NCBI GenBank assembly: GCA_016938695.1
Contig: JAFGUC010000024.1
Span: 310,001 to 374,000 of the forward strand
DNA: 64,000 nucleotides
Reading direction: 5' to 3'
Origin: Candidatus Woesearchaeota archaeon
GTDB lineage: Archaea; Nanobdellota; Nanobdellia; Woesearchaeales; JAFGUC01
Shown: positions 31,301 to 38,960 of the stretch, piece by piece
Layout: every line of letters starts with the position of its first letter
Numbering within the stretch: the stretch's first letter is position 1
Made by a program: the position numbers and the translations under genes
Notes under the pieces: generated by a model
What the model was told of the DNA's origin: nothing
Database searches by the model: none
The model's input: only the letters and a program-made list of their open reading frames with translations

Positions 31301-31441
31301 ATGATTCCATTTACCTTGTTTTTGTTTAACAAAAAGTCTAACCAGTCCTGAATCTTTTAGCTTTTGCAACTCTTTCTGTTCAAGCTCAACAAGTTTAGAA
31401 TAGGACGCCCCAGTAGTCCCGTCAAATGAATCTGCGATCAT
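28370..31441 (-). CDS. Very long coiled-coil protein (1023 aa)
   Basis: The N-terminal about 75 residues form a small helical domain (LVRLFVKQKQGKWNHQDWIN) with a WNHQDW motif. After a Pro-rich linker to about 150, some 850 residues of continuous coiled coil follow, enough for a rod over 100 nm long if extended. No ATPase, hinge or DNA-binding motif is found, so this is not SMC or Rad50. A GAGGGGG Shine-Dalgarno precedes the ATG. Together with the next gene it forms a two-gene filament-like pair whose function is unknown; cytoskeletal or segregation roles are speculation. Confidence 0.72.
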   Translation of the reverse strand: MIADSFDGTTGASYSKLVELEQKELQKLKDSGLVRLFVKQKQGKWNHQDWINFLTLLRIQGYSNVMPESVGEILEKEKRILLGLEEDYLVEKPKTPEQIKPAEIQETKIILPKEEPKYKFYPETVIVPQEKPLSIEHIGHLHDELGFNNIQAQSHITNPEKDTLEKIRTSMLNEIEKKKLELDKREIALDEKRKDIEEKTKNLEKEFNEKLSKIMDLKKEESELRNEIVDLSSKKGRANIEIEELNERIKSKNKILTEKESAIHNQVSVVESKSKEIQKKLEEEIKIKLEVDKKEGILQALKQQLQLKKEELDIREKQFNEKSAIWKTEQESLQKDIEFARNKNNILIQELKSREFKVKKIEESNQIIKSLVDEKERITLQKEMELKSEEFRLREQEKDLNVKTEEMLKKIDQYKEVIENLSDKEAKLKEEIFSKSTIIREQELQEQRLADKKERHGLELEQIKAENEIKSKELEAVKEQISYLKDKLTTYSKDYEIQAKKLDQLEENIRAKEIILENKEKKLEERELELKNITTSLNERSKSLEDKHKRFEVEKLEFKKNEDSYQDKIQKLQAQLEALKLEIRNKQEVMKLETKEIDKNRIEIEKDKEEIKKESSSLKDLLKNIDNRQKELQEFEKKLTLKESELTKIQKELLTENDELNISQKENQKLSKSILKEKEELLELSLKIKTEQAEIKAKEKEIAKDAEKIEKQKTELKQTENRLKIESERVKKLLEEKKELEKSKKLVESEKEKYANAAKELENTAKLIQKEKEEKLDLDKKIGAKKQEYELKIKEFNKVSSEFEKKNAQIKAMQEALEKQTKDIDSKYKENEKVLNKVEVIQEDLKVRENKLREDKKQLALERQAIQKTVEERLIVKKVELEKVIDEHKRTKLEYDTKILQAAKLEKEFEEKLNLLKEKEKELNLKLKKTQELKEYDSKLSETRQQERELKTKIAEFKKALTELETKKKKILTQIDNETSALDAKKKQLEQKMSKWEKEKEEYEHGINSSISQLSNHFEKKED

Positions 31442-31639
31442 TACCCCCTCTTTTTTCCCTAAAAAAACAATTACTAAAATAACTTTTTTCTATTTTACTA
31501 TTTAAAAAGAACTTTTTATAATTTAAATAAGTTTGTTGTAATTTGAAAATAGTACTTGGCTTTTTTTATAAAAAACAAACTCTACAACTCAAAGATAAAC
31601 GATAGAATAAGAAAATTAAAAAATAATTAGTAAAAAAAT
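31442..31639. other. Intergenic region between aEF1-beta and the coiled-coil pair
   Basis: It holds minus-strand AT-rich TATA-like sites near 31500 (CTTTTTAAATAG) for the coiled-coil genes and T-runs that may end the L15e operon. I see no gene. Confidence 0.4.
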
Positions 31640-31918
31640 TTAACCAATTGCTCTTCTAACATCTGTAATTTCTGCAGAATTAACTTCTTCATATTGTTCG
31701 ATGCTTTCTGCTAAAGGATCAGGTGACCCTTTTGATTCATCCATTACAAACATTAGTTTAATTGCTTTTAGTCCAAATGCTACTGGTTCGATTTCAACTC
31801 TAACTTCAGTTTCACCACAGAACTTTTCAAGTTCAGTCATGATTTTTTGTTGCAGAGCAGTTAAATCTGTTTCCGGTGAATCAGGCATAACTTTCAATGT
31901 AACAATTGCATTTGCCAT
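31640..31918 (-). CDS. Translation elongation factor aEF-1 beta
   Basis: This is the guanine nucleotide exchange factor for aEF1A. The 92-residue protein matches the archaeal family over its full length: MANAIVTLKVMPDSPETDL at the start, the central VEIEPVAFGLKAIKLMFVM strand pair, and a C-terminal Glu-rich helix with EITDVRRAIG. The gene begins three bases after the zinc-ribbon gene, an arrangement conserved in many archaea. Confidence 0.94.
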   Translation of the reverse strand: MANAIVTLKVMPDSPETDLTALQQKIMTELEKFCGETEVRVEIEPVAFGLKAIKLMFVMDESKGSPDPLAESIEQYEEVNSAEITDVRRAIG

Positions 31919-31921
31919 TTT

Positions 31922-32092
31922 TTAGTTAGGTCCCTCGAAACCACATTCAGGACAAACAAATTTAGCAGCAATTTTTCTACAATGCTGGCATCTAATTATT
32001 TGTTGTTTACCGCAACTTGGGCATTTAAAAATTGTAGCACCGTTATCATTAACTATGCTTTTTTTACATGATACGCAAACTTCATTAGTCAT
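31922..32092 (-). CDS. Small zinc-ribbon protein upstream of aEF-1 beta
   Basis: This 56-residue protein carries four CxxC knuckles (CVSC, CPSC, CQHC, CPEC), enough for two zinc ions. It matches the small archaeal two-zinc-finger proteins encoded next to aEF1-beta (HVO_2753-type). An AGGTGA site lies nine bases ahead of the ATG. It is probably an RNA- or ribosome-associated protein. Confidence 0.85.
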   Translation of the reverse strand: MTNEVCVSCKKSIVNDNGATIFKCPSCGKQQIIRCQHCRKIAAKFVCPECGFEGPN

Positions 32093-32106
32093 AATAATCA
32101 CCTATT

Positions 32107-32649
32107 TTATCTTTTACTCAAAACAACATTAACTGTTTTTCGTCTAAGACTTCTTGATCGTCTACCTGCACTAGTTAATCCTCTAAATGCTCTTCCAGTT
32201 TGTTTTGGAGTTGAAATCCATCCGATGTCTTTATCATTAATAATTGCTGGATGTGATTTGTCAGCAAGGATTACTTCGTACCAGTAATATTTACCGTCTT
32301 TTGCTAAAAAATAACTGTTCAAAACTTCGCAGTTCAAGAACTTTTTATTAGCTCTTTCTTCAGCTATGATTTGATAACTTTTATCCAAGTTAAGTCTCAT
32401 ACCGTTGTGTTTAGATCTTCGTCCACCTTTAGTGTGAAGTTGAGGTCTTGTGTGTCCGCCTCTAATAACTCTTTGTCTAACAACGATAATTCCTTGCTTT
32501 GCTTTGTAACCAAGTTCTCTAGCTCTGTCGATTCTAGTTGGTTTTTCAATTCTTAATGTTGAAGGTTCTCGTCTCCATTCAACAAGATAGTCGGAATAAA
32601 CTTCCTTATTCTTTTTCCAAAGATTTCTTATATATTTGTATAAACCCAT
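32107..32649 (-). CDS. rpl15e: 50S ribosomal protein L15e
   Basis: The 180-residue sequence matches L15e throughout: MGLYKYIRNLWKK at the start, the basic GYKAKQGIIVVRQRVIRGG, and the C-terminal GLTSAGRRSRSLRRK. It heads the L15e, zinc ribbon, aEF1-beta operon. A GGAG site lies seven bases ahead of the start. The leader of about 60 nt holds a small hairpin with a CTTTG/CAAAG stem that could be a site for autoregulation; this is inference. Confidence 0.95.
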   Translation of the reverse strand: MGLYKYIRNLWKKNKEVYSDYLVEWRREPSTLRIEKPTRIDRARELGYKAKQGIIVVRQRVIRGGHTRPQLHTKGGRRSKHNGMRLNLDKSYQIIAEERANKKFLNCEVLNSYFLAKDGKYYWYEVILADKSHPAIINDKDIGWISTPKQTGRAFRGLTSAGRRSRSLRRKTVNVVLSKR

Positions 32650-32734
32650 TTTAATTCTCCATAAAGATTCAAGGACCCTTTGGGTTGCAAAGACTACCCT
32701 TACATTTCTTTATTATTGGCTTTAACAGTGGTCT

Positions 32735-32743
32735 ATTTATAAA
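32735..32743 (-). promoter_or_regulatory. TATA box of the L15e operon
   Basis: On the minus strand ATTTATAAA-like sequence lies about 90 bp before the L15e ATG. This predicts a leader of about 60 nt. Confidence 0.5.
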
Positions 32744-32807
32744 TGTTACGATGTTTTTAAAATAACTATGCCACAAATAACTACCAAACAGTAACAAAAA
32801 ACACAAC

Positions 32808-32816
32808 ATTTATAAA
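32808..32816 (+). promoter_or_regulatory. TATA box of the glycosyltransferase-M23 operon
   Basis: ATTTATAAA lies 25-33 bp before the ATG at 32841, so a leaderless start is predicted. About 45 bp ahead of it resembles the upstream region of the LysM-like gene at 41157-41204. Confidence 0.6.
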
Positions 32817-32840
32817 CCAAAAGCGCTGATTTACCATAAT

Positions 32841-33566
32841 ATGACGTTCTTAAAGGATACTACACTAGCAACCATAACTTGGAATTCCGTTCAAAATTCG
32901 GCAGGCGGAATTGAGCTTTATGTAGATTCACATGCGCCATATGTGGAAGAAGTTTTAATATATGATACTGGTTCAACTGATGGAACCTTAGATGTGTTGG
33001 AAAAATTGCAAAATCGACACAGTAATTTAGAAATTATGACAACGACTGAATCAAAAGGTTTTGCCACGTGGAGAAATGATCTAATAGAAAATACAAAAAC
33101 TGGCGCTATTTTGATGTTAGATGATGATGAATTAATTACTCCGGAAAACATTAAATTACTGCATGCGTACATTAACCATTATAGTTCAAGATATATTCTT
33201 GGTTTGAATCTAGATTGGCAAACTCACCATCCCTATGATGAAAAAGGAACAAAAACAATTAATGTGTTTCCAAAGTTTTTTTACATAAATAGAACAGAAC
33301 AAAAACCATTTTTCATAAAAAATGTTGGAGAGTGTTTAGTATTCAATCACCAAGCTTGGGAGTCTATTGATGGAACTCTAATGCCATGTATTCCTGTAAC
33401 TATAGAACATTTTGTTCCTGAAGCACAAGGTGTCGTCGATAAATATTCAAAATTGTACATGCCTAACATGCTATATAATAGGTATTCTGGTTTTTTTGAG
33501 CGACCGTCATTTGATGAAACAAAAAGTTGGAAAGAATATAATCCAAAGAGGGAGTTGTTCAAATGA
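32841..33566 (+). CDS. Family 2 glycosyltransferase-like protein (first of tandem pair)
   Basis: The GT-A fold is shown by the N-terminal ATITWNS strand, DTGSTDGT (42-49) for the nucleotide sugar, and LMLDDDE (91-97) as the DxD-type metal-binding motif. At 241 residues it is short, without membrane helices, and resembles the WaaE/KdtX-like group of small GT2 enzymes. It probably adds a sugar to a surface glycan or lipid at the cytoplasmic face. The next gene is a close paralogue that starts within this stop codon, so the pair arose by tandem duplication. Confidence 0.82.
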   Translation: MTFLKDTTLATITWNSVQNSAGGIELYVDSHAPYVEEVLIYDTGSTDGTLDVLEKLQNRHSNLEIMTTTESKGFATWRNDLIENTKTGAILMLDDDELITPENIKLLHAYINHYSSRYILGLNLDWQTHHPYDEKGTKTINVFPKFFYINRTEQKPFFIKNVGECLVFNHQAWESIDGTLMPCIPVTIEHFVPEAQGVVDKYSKLYMPNMLYNRYSGFFERPSFDETKSWKEYNPKRELFK

Positions 33567-34261
33567 AATTAAATAATACAACTCTAGCAACCATAACCTG
33601 GAATTCTGTCCAGAACTCTGCAGGTGGAATAAAGCGTTATGTAGATTCACACGCACCATTTGTAGATAAAGTTCTGATTTATGATACAGGGTCGACAGAT
33701 GGAACATTAGATGTTTTAAATGATCTAAGAAAACAACATTCAAATTTAGAAATACTTGCAGAAAAAGAATTCAAAGGATTTTCAATAGAACGAAATAAAT
33801 TAATTCAACAATGTAAAACTCCTTGGATTTTAATGTTAGATGATGATGAACTTTTGACATCAACAGATTTTGATAATATTTTAGAGAATTTTAATCCAAG
33901 AGAATTGGCATATTCGTTTAATTGGAGAACACATTTTACAGATAGAGAAGATGACCTTTCAGAGAATATGTTTCCTAAATTATTTAAAAAAACTGGTTTA
34001 AGACCAGAATTCAAAGGTAACGTATTCGAAGAATTATACTTTGGTGAGATGTATTGGAAGAAAATACCTGAAATAATAAAAATTCCTAAAATTGAAATAA
34101 AACATTTTTCAGGTTCAAAAAAAGGTTACGAACAAAAAATGAATGAGTTATACAATCCAATGAGACAGGAATATAATTTTTTTGGTAAAAAGAAAATAAA
34201 ACGACCAAATACGTTTACTGCTTGGAAAGAATATGATCCTAAACGAGATGATTATAATTGA
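33563..34261 (+). CDS. Family 2 glycosyltransferase-like protein (second of tandem pair)
   Basis: It is a paralogue of the gene before it: the ATITWNSVQNSAGGI segment, DTGSTDGTLDVL and MLDDDEL are identical or nearly so, and both end in WKEYDPKR or WKEYNPKR. The acceptor-binding half diverges, suggesting another acceptor or sugar. Its 232 residues lack membrane segments. The start overlaps the upstream stop (ATGA), and the next gene begins inside its stop codon, so all three are translationally coupled. Confidence 0.82.
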   Translation: MKLNNTTLATITWNSVQNSAGGIKRYVDSHAPFVDKVLIYDTGSTDGTLDVLNDLRKQHSNLEILAEKEFKGFSIERNKLIQQCKTPWILMLDDDELLTSTDFDNILENFNPRELAYSFNWRTHFTDREDDLSENMFPKLFKKTGLRPEFKGNVFEELYFGEMYWKKIPEIIKIPKIEIKHFSGSKKGYEQKMNELYNPMRQEYNFFGKKKIKRPNTFTAWKEYDPKRDDYN

Positions 34262-34803
34262 CTCTAACTAATTTAATTTTACCTTTCAAAAATAAAGATG
34301 TTAAAATAGTTCAAGGATTCAACGGAGAATATACTCATAAAAGATTAACAGAATTTGTAGATCAAAGTTTTTCGGTTGATTTCGCATTACCAATTGGAAC
34401 TCCAGTATACGCTGCACATGATGGCCTTGTAGTTATATCCGATATGTCAGTTGACGAATTTTACACAGGGTTAGATTTTAAAGTAGGAAAAAATTTCATA
34501 GCAAATTTTATAGTTATGAATCATGGTAGTGGAATTTTTTCATGTTATCAACATTTTGGTAAAGATAAAATTTTTATAAATAAACATGATGAAGTTAAAA
34601 AAGGTCAATTATTAGGATTTACCGGAAAATCGGGTTGGATTGGTCCACAACCACATCTACATTTTTCAGTTTACAGAAGAAGTATTGATCACTATCCTCT
34701 TAGAATCGACACACAATCAATTCCATTTCGATTCAAAAACTACGATGGACCTTTAGAAGATAAAGAAATAAAAAAATTATGCGACAATTATTGCAGGTTT
34801 TGA
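34258..34803 (+). CDS. M23-family (LytM-like) metallopeptidase homologue
   Basis: The LytM fold signature is present: [20 protein letters not shown] (about 40-59), [14 protein letters not shown] with the catalytic-site histidine, and PHLHFSV, the HxH zinc/catalytic motif. The Asp ligand (in VDF) is intact. The usual His four residues earlier is Ser, but a TH upstream may be the ligand, as in the subfamily with a SH...YAxDF pattern. No signal peptide is seen, odd for an enzyme acting outside. The start is TTG, overlapping the previous stop. The 3' end overlaps the convergent leuS by 27 bases. These enzymes cut peptidoglycan cross-links, a polymer archaea lack. Confidence 0.82.
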   Translation: MTLTNLILPFKNKDVKIVQGFNGEYTHKRLTEFVDQSFSVDFALPIGTPVYAAHDGLVVISDMSVDEFYTGLDFKVGKNFIANFIVMNHGSGIFSCYQHFGKDKIFINKHDEVKKGQLLGFTGKSGWIGPQPHLHFSVYRRSIDHYPLRIDTQSIPFRFKNYDGPLEDKEIKKLCDNYCRF

Positions 34804-37491
34804 TGGCGAAGAATTCTCTGCTTTAACTTCCAAAGACTCTTCTGTCTTTTCAATAATTATTTCGCAACCAAATTCTTCTTTTAAGTCAGTTAAAATATCA
34901 TTGAAATTTTTCAATTCAACATCTTGACTTAAGATAACATCCGGAACAAAACTAGGATTCTTCAATGCTTTTATAATTATTTTTGAAGTATCTTTTGCCT
35001 TGTCAGGAAATACTGAATTTACAGCTTTAATTATTTCGCCAGGATTTCTAGTCAAAGATAATTTTTCTTTCAAAATTTTGAAAAATTCATATTTCCATGA
35101 CGCAGAAACAATTAACTTAATCGATTTTGGTTCGGATATTTTAGCCAATTCCAAAACTTGTCGAATGTCTTTAGAAGTATTTTTAATTGCTTCTTCACTG
35201 GCTTCTGCAGTTTCATCAATCATCGATAAATCAAACGTTGGCCATGTTGATAAACTAACAAATCCTTCACCACCTAATTCCATCCACATTTCTTCAGCTG
35301 TGTGTGGCGCGAATGGTGCTAAAATTTGTGAAATTGTTTTAACACATTCTAAGTATGTTGGTAAATGAATTGGTTTTTCTCTGTATTTTTGTAATTCATT
35401 TGCAAATTCCATTAGTGAACCAATCGCTAAACTTAATTTGAAAGACTCAATATTTTCTGTAACTTTTTGGATAGTCCTATGAAGTTTACCAATTAAAGTC
35501 TTATCTCTGTTATCAAAAGAATCTTTTGTCAAGCATTCCTCGTAATTGATTAGATTGAATGTTTTTCTAAGGAATCTATATGAACCTTCAACGCCTGCAT
35601 CGCTCCATTCTAACTCTTTTTCCGGTAATGCTGCAAAAAGAATGAATGTCCTAGCAGTATCCGCACCAAATTTCTCAATTATTTCTCCAGGGTCAACAGT
35701 GTTTCCTAAAGATTTTGACATTTTAGCTCCATCTTTAGTTACCATTCCTTGAGTTAATAATCTCTTAAATGGTTCATCAACATCAACTAATCCTAAGTCC
35801 CTAAGAACTTTAGTGAAAAATCTTGAATACAATAGATGAAGAATTGCGTGTTCAATTCCACCAATATATTGATCAACTTGCATCCAAAATTTTGCTTTGT
35901 CTTTTCCAAAAGGAACGTCAGAATTTTTGTTATCACAGTATCTCAAGAAATACCAACTAGAATCAAAAAATGTATCCATGGTGTCTGTTTCACGTTTTGC
36001 AGATCCACCACAAGTTGGACATTTACAATTCACAAATTCAGAACTAGTAAGCATAGGGTTACCTTCACCAGTAAATTTCACATCTTCGGGTAACTTAATT
36101 GGAAGTTCAGATTCTGGTACTGGAACAATTCCACATTTCTCGCAATAAATCATTGGTATTGGTGTTCCCCAATATCTTTGTCTTGAAATTAACCAATCTC
36201 TTAGTCGATAGTTAATTGTTTTTTTACCACATTTATTTTGTGAAAGCCATTCTTGCATTTTTTGAATTGCTTCCCTATTTGGTAATCCACTAAATTCACC
36301 GGAGTTAACTAAAACTCCATCATCATGAAACGCTTCAGTAATATTTGTTGAATCAAGTTTTCCATCAACAGGATTAATCACAACTTTCAATTCAAGATTA
36401 TACTTTTTAGCAAAATCAAAATCTCGTTGGTCGTGAGTTGGAACTCCCATGACAATTCCAGTTCCGTAGTCATATAAGCAATAATCAGTAACCCAGATTG
36501 GAATTTCAGTTCCATTAAAAGGATTTATTGCATAAAGTCCTGTAAATACGCCGTTCTTTTCTTTTCCTTCTGCAGTTCTATCGATAATTGAACGTTTTCC
36601 TGTTTCATCAATAAATTTTAAAACAGCTTTTTCATAAGATGTACCTTTTACTAATTCTTTAAGTAAAGGATGTTCTGCGGAAAATACAATAAATGTTATA
36701 CCAAAAGCAGTATCAATTCTTGTAGTAAAAGTTGAAATTTTTATTTGTGAACCTGAAGAATCAATTTTGTCTTTGATATTAAATTCAATTATTGAGCCTT
36801 CGCTTCTTCCAATCCAGTTTTTCTGCATTATTTTAACTCGTTCAGGCCAATCTTCTAATTTATCAATATCTGTAAGCAATTCATCTGCATAATCTTTAAT
36901 TTTCAAATACCATTGTTCAAGAGGTTTTTGTTCAACTTCTGTTTTGCATCTCCAACATTTTCCATCTTCAACTTGTTCATTAGCAAGAACAGTTCCACAA
37001 CCAGAACACCAGTTGATTAAACCTTCTTTCTTGTATGCAAGACCTTTTTTGAACATCTGTAAAAAAATCCATTGATTCCATTTATAGTATTCAGGTCTAC
37101 AAGTTGCAACCTCTCGATTCCAATCATAAGACAAACCCATTTGTTTTTGTTGAGTTTGAATTCCTACTATTTTGTTTTCAGTCCACTGTTTAGGATTCGC
37201 TTTGTCTTTGATTGCTGCATTTTCAGCAGGTAGACCAAACGCATCATAACCCATTGGGTAAAGAACATTAAATCCATTCATTCGCTTGTAACGTGCAAAT
37301 GCATCACCAATAGAATAATTTCTAACATGTCCCATATGTAAGTATCCTGATGGATAAGGGAACATTTCGAGGCAATAATATTTTGGCTTACTTAAATCTT
37401 CAGTAGCCTTAAAAACATGATTTTCTTCCCACTTTTTCTGCCAATTTTCTTGTATTATTTTGTGGTCGTATGACTTCATTTTCTTCTCCAT
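34777..37491 (-). CDS. leuS: Leucyl-tRNA synthetase, bacterial type
   Basis: It charges tRNA-Leu with leucine. The HIGH motif is HMGH (52-55) within [18 protein letters not shown], the zinc module has CSGC and CWRC near 165-185, the editing domain (about 235-420) holds TTRIDT and [19 protein letters not shown], and KMSKS lies near 590. The order and phrases, such as [15 protein letters not shown], are those of the bacterial/mitochondrial form rather than the archaeal one, suggesting ancient transfer. Full length at 904 residues. ATG at 37479 has a GGAG site and may be the true start instead of 37491. Confidence 0.95.
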   Translation of the reverse strand: MEKKMKSYDHKIIQENWQKKWEENHVFKATEDLSKPKYYCLEMFPYPSGYLHMGHVRNYSIGDAFARYKRMNGFNVLYPMGYDAFGLPAENAAIKDKANPKQWTENKIVGIQTQQKQMGLSYDWNREVATCRPEYYKWNQWIFLQMFKKGLAYKKEGLINWCSGCGTVLANEQVEDGKCWRCKTEVEQKPLEQWYLKIKDYADELLTDIDKLEDWPERVKIMQKNWIGRSEGSIIEFNIKDKIDSSGSQIKISTFTTRIDTAFGITFIVFSAEHPLLKELVKGTSYEKAVLKFIDETGKRSIIDRTAEGKEKNGVFTGLYAINPFNGTEIPIWVTDYCLYDYGTGIVMGVPTHDQRDFDFAKKYNLELKVVINPVDGKLDSTNITEAFHDDGVLVNSGEFSGLPNREAIQKMQEWLSQNKCGKKTINYRLRDWLISRQRYWGTPIPMIYCEKCGIVPVPESELPIKLPEDVKFTGEGNPMLTSSEFVNCKCPTCGGSAKRETDTMDTFFDSSWYFLRYCDNKNSDVPFGKDKAKFWMQVDQYIGGIEHAILHLLYSRFFTKVLRDLGLVDVDEPFKRLLTQGMVTKDGAKMSKSLGNTVDPGEIIEKFGADTARTFILFAALPEKELEWSDAGVEGSYRFLRKTFNLINYEECLTKDSFDNRDKTLIGKLHRTIQKVTENIESFKLSLAIGSLMEFANELQKYREKPIHLPTYLECVKTISQILAPFAPHTAEEMWMELGGEGFVSLSTWPTFDLSMIDETAEASEEAIKNTSKDIRQVLELAKISEPKSIKLIVSASWKYEFFKILKEKLSLTRNPGEIIKAVNSVFPDKAKDTSKIIIKALKNPSFVPDVILSQDVELKNFNDILTDLKEEFGCEIIIEKTEESLEVKAENSSPSKPAIIVA

Positions 37492-37620
37492 ATGTGTAGT
37501 ACTGTGTGGTAGAATAGCATATATATAAAAAAGTTATTCTTTTCAATATCGAAATAAATAATAAACGATATTTGAGTTTTTTGCCATTTTTTATGTTTTT
37601 TGATCAAAAACAAAGCAACA

Positions 37621-37630
37621 TTTATATATA
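37621..37630 (+). promoter_or_regulatory. TATA box of the secreted coiled-coil gene
   Basis: TTTATATATA lies about 40 bp before the ATG at 37670, leaving a leader of about 15 nt that contains the GAGGTG site at 37657-37662. Confidence 0.6.
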
Positions 37631-37669
37631 ACAATATACTAAAAGGTATATTAAAAGAGGTGTATCCTT

Positions 37670-38494
37670 ATGAAAAAATTAATATCAATAACTATGTCGC
37701 TGCTTTTGCTACTTTCGTTCGCTTTTGCAGCAAATAATGAGTCCGGTTCAACAGATGGTGATACTATTGTTGAAGCTACAATGTTAGATTCAAGAGTGCC
37801 TCCTCCAAAACCAGTTGATAACTTAACAGCTGAAGACATGATGAATATGACTCCAAGTGAAAGGCAAGCTGTAATGGATAAAGTTCTTGCAGACAAAAAT
37901 TTAACTAAAGAAGACTTAGCAAAAATGTCTGGTTCTGGTGAAATGATTCGTGAAAGAATTATGGATGGTTCTGGAAATCAAACACAAACTAGAGAAAGAA
38001 TTCAAGCTTTAAAAAACGAAATGCAACAAATGCGAACTCAAATGCAAACAGAGTCTCAAAATTTGAAAGCTAAAAAATCAGAAATGTTACAAAAACAAAA
38101 TGAAGTTCGAATGGCTGTTCAATCATTACAAAGACTAAAAGACTTCCTTGATCCTAACATGGGTGCAAAAGTTTCAGAAATAGCAAAAGGATTTAACAAT
38201 TCCTTAAAAGAGACAGTTCAAGCTGAAGAACAAATCCAAAGCAGAGGCGGATTAAAAAGATTCTTTGCAGGTGGAGATTCTGCAGCAGCTGAAAAAATAA
38301 AAACACAAGCTAATCAGACTCAGAACAGATTACAAGAATTAAAACAATTACATGAATCTTGTGATTGCGATGAAGAAGTTAAAGCAATGCTTCAAGAACA
38401 AATCCAATCAATGGAACAAGAGCAAACTAGACTTCGAGAATTAGCTGACAAAGAAGAAAAGAGTAAAGGATTATTTGGATGGCTTTGGAAATAA
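37670..38494 (+). CDS. Secreted coiled-coil protein
   Basis: A signal peptide (1-20, MKKLISITMSLLLLLSFAFA) is followed by a Thr/Asp/Asn linker, a helical region with Met-rich repeats (NLTAEDMMNMTPSERQAVMD), and two long coiled-coil segments (about 100-165 and 200-265). The pair CDC occurs near residue 245. The end GLFGWLWK is short and hydrophobic, perhaps a membrane-touching tip. A strong GAGGTG site precedes the ATG. No known family is recognised; an envelope spacer or adhesin stalk is possible. Confidence 0.7.
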   Translation: MKKLISITMSLLLLLSFAFAANNESGSTDGDTIVEATMLDSRVPPPKPVDNLTAEDMMNMTPSERQAVMDKVLADKNLTKEDLAKMSGSGEMIRERIMDGSGNQTQTRERIQALKNEMQQMRTQMQTESQNLKAKKSEMLQKQNEVRMAVQSLQRLKDFLDPNMGAKVSEIAKGFNNSLKETVQAEEQIQSRGGLKRFFAGGDSAAAEKIKTQANQTQNRLQELKQLHESCDCDEEVKAMLQEQIQSMEQEQTRLRELADKEEKSKGLFGWLWK

Positions 38495-38501
38495 GCCAAT
38501 C

Positions 38502-38783
38502 TTAATTTTTTTTAATTTTTATTACTTTTCCATTAACTATACAATCTGATAATTTTTGTCTTGCACATACAACTAACCTATGAAATGTTGGTTGAGATAC
38601 ATTCATTTTCTGGGCACATTCAATTTGCTCTAGACCTAAAAAATCTTTTAAGCGCAACGCTTCAAACTCTTCTAAAGTCAATTCCAATTCTTCTAATTCC
38701 TTGGCTGGAATTCCTGCAGGTTTAAACAAAAAAGAATTAGGTCGACCATTAATTCTTCTTTGCTTGCACGGTCTTGGACTCAT
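38502..38783 (-). CDS. DUF134 family HTH-like regulator
   Basis: The 93-residue protein matches the DUF134 family: SPRPCKQRRI at the N-terminus, FKPAGIPAKELEELELTLEEFEALRLKD split by pattern, GLEQIECAQKMNVSQPTFHRLV as the helix-turn-helix, then ARQKLSD and a GKVIKI tail. Family members are sigma-70 region-4-like DNA-binding proteins of unknown target, often encoded with DUF5320 proteins, as here. The gene follows the DUF5320 gene by three bases. A palindrome in the shared promoter (38929-38948) is a good candidate for its own binding site. Confidence 0.87.
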   Translation of the reverse strand: MSPRPCKQRRINGRPNSFLFKPAGIPAKELEELELTLEEFEALRLKDFLGLEQIECAQKMNVSQPTFHRLVVCARQKLSDCIVNGKVIKIKKN

Positions 38784-38786
38784 GAC

Positions 38787-38906
38787 TTATCTACCTCTTC
38801 GCATTCTTCCCATTCCTTGTCCTGGTTGTGCACCACTACAATTTCCTCTTTGTCGTCCTGTTTTAGCGCCTTCGCCTCTAGGACCTGTTCCATCTTTGTT
38901 TGGCAT
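38787..38906 (-). CDS. DUF5320-like small Gly/Arg-rich protein
   Basis: The 39-residue product (MPNKDGTGPRGEGAKTGRQR followed by a Cys-containing Gly/Arg-rich tail) fits the DUF5320 pattern, whose usual start is a DGTGPxGxGPxTG motif. A very good GGAGGT Shine-Dalgarno lies eight bases ahead of the ATG. It is the first gene of a two-gene operon with the DUF134 protein. Function is unknown; linkage to DUF134 is common in archaea and anaerobic bacteria. Confidence 0.82.
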   Translation of the reverse strand: MPNKDGTGPRGEGAKTGRQRGNCSGAQPGQGMGRMRRGR

Positions 38907-38928
38907 AGTATTTACCTCCATTTAGTTA

Positions 38929-38948
38929 TTATGAATATATATTCATAA
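38929..38948. promoter_or_regulatory. 20-bp perfect palindrome in the DUF5320-DUF134 promoter
   Basis: The core ATGAATATATATTCAT extends by two bases on each side to a perfect 20-bp palindrome. It lies just downstream of the minus-strand TATA box (38951-38960) and ahead of the Shine-Dalgarno site, the right place for a repressor to block transcription. Autoregulation by DUF134 is inferred. Confidence 0.6.
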
Positions 38949-38950
38949 CT

Positions 38951-38960
38951 TATATTTAAA
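38951..38960 (-). promoter_or_regulatory. TATA box of the DUF5320-DUF134 operon
   Basis: On the minus strand TTTAAATATA lies immediately upstream of the palindrome; it overlaps the last codons of the ZIP gene. Confidence 0.55.

Noticed and set aside
28370-31441. SMC or Rad50 protein
   Set aside because: No Walker A, Walker B or signature motifs and no hinge domain are present.
38701-38948. Plus-strand frames opposite DUF134/DUF5320
   Set aside because: They run over the promoter and palindrome and are antisense to two genes with good family matches.
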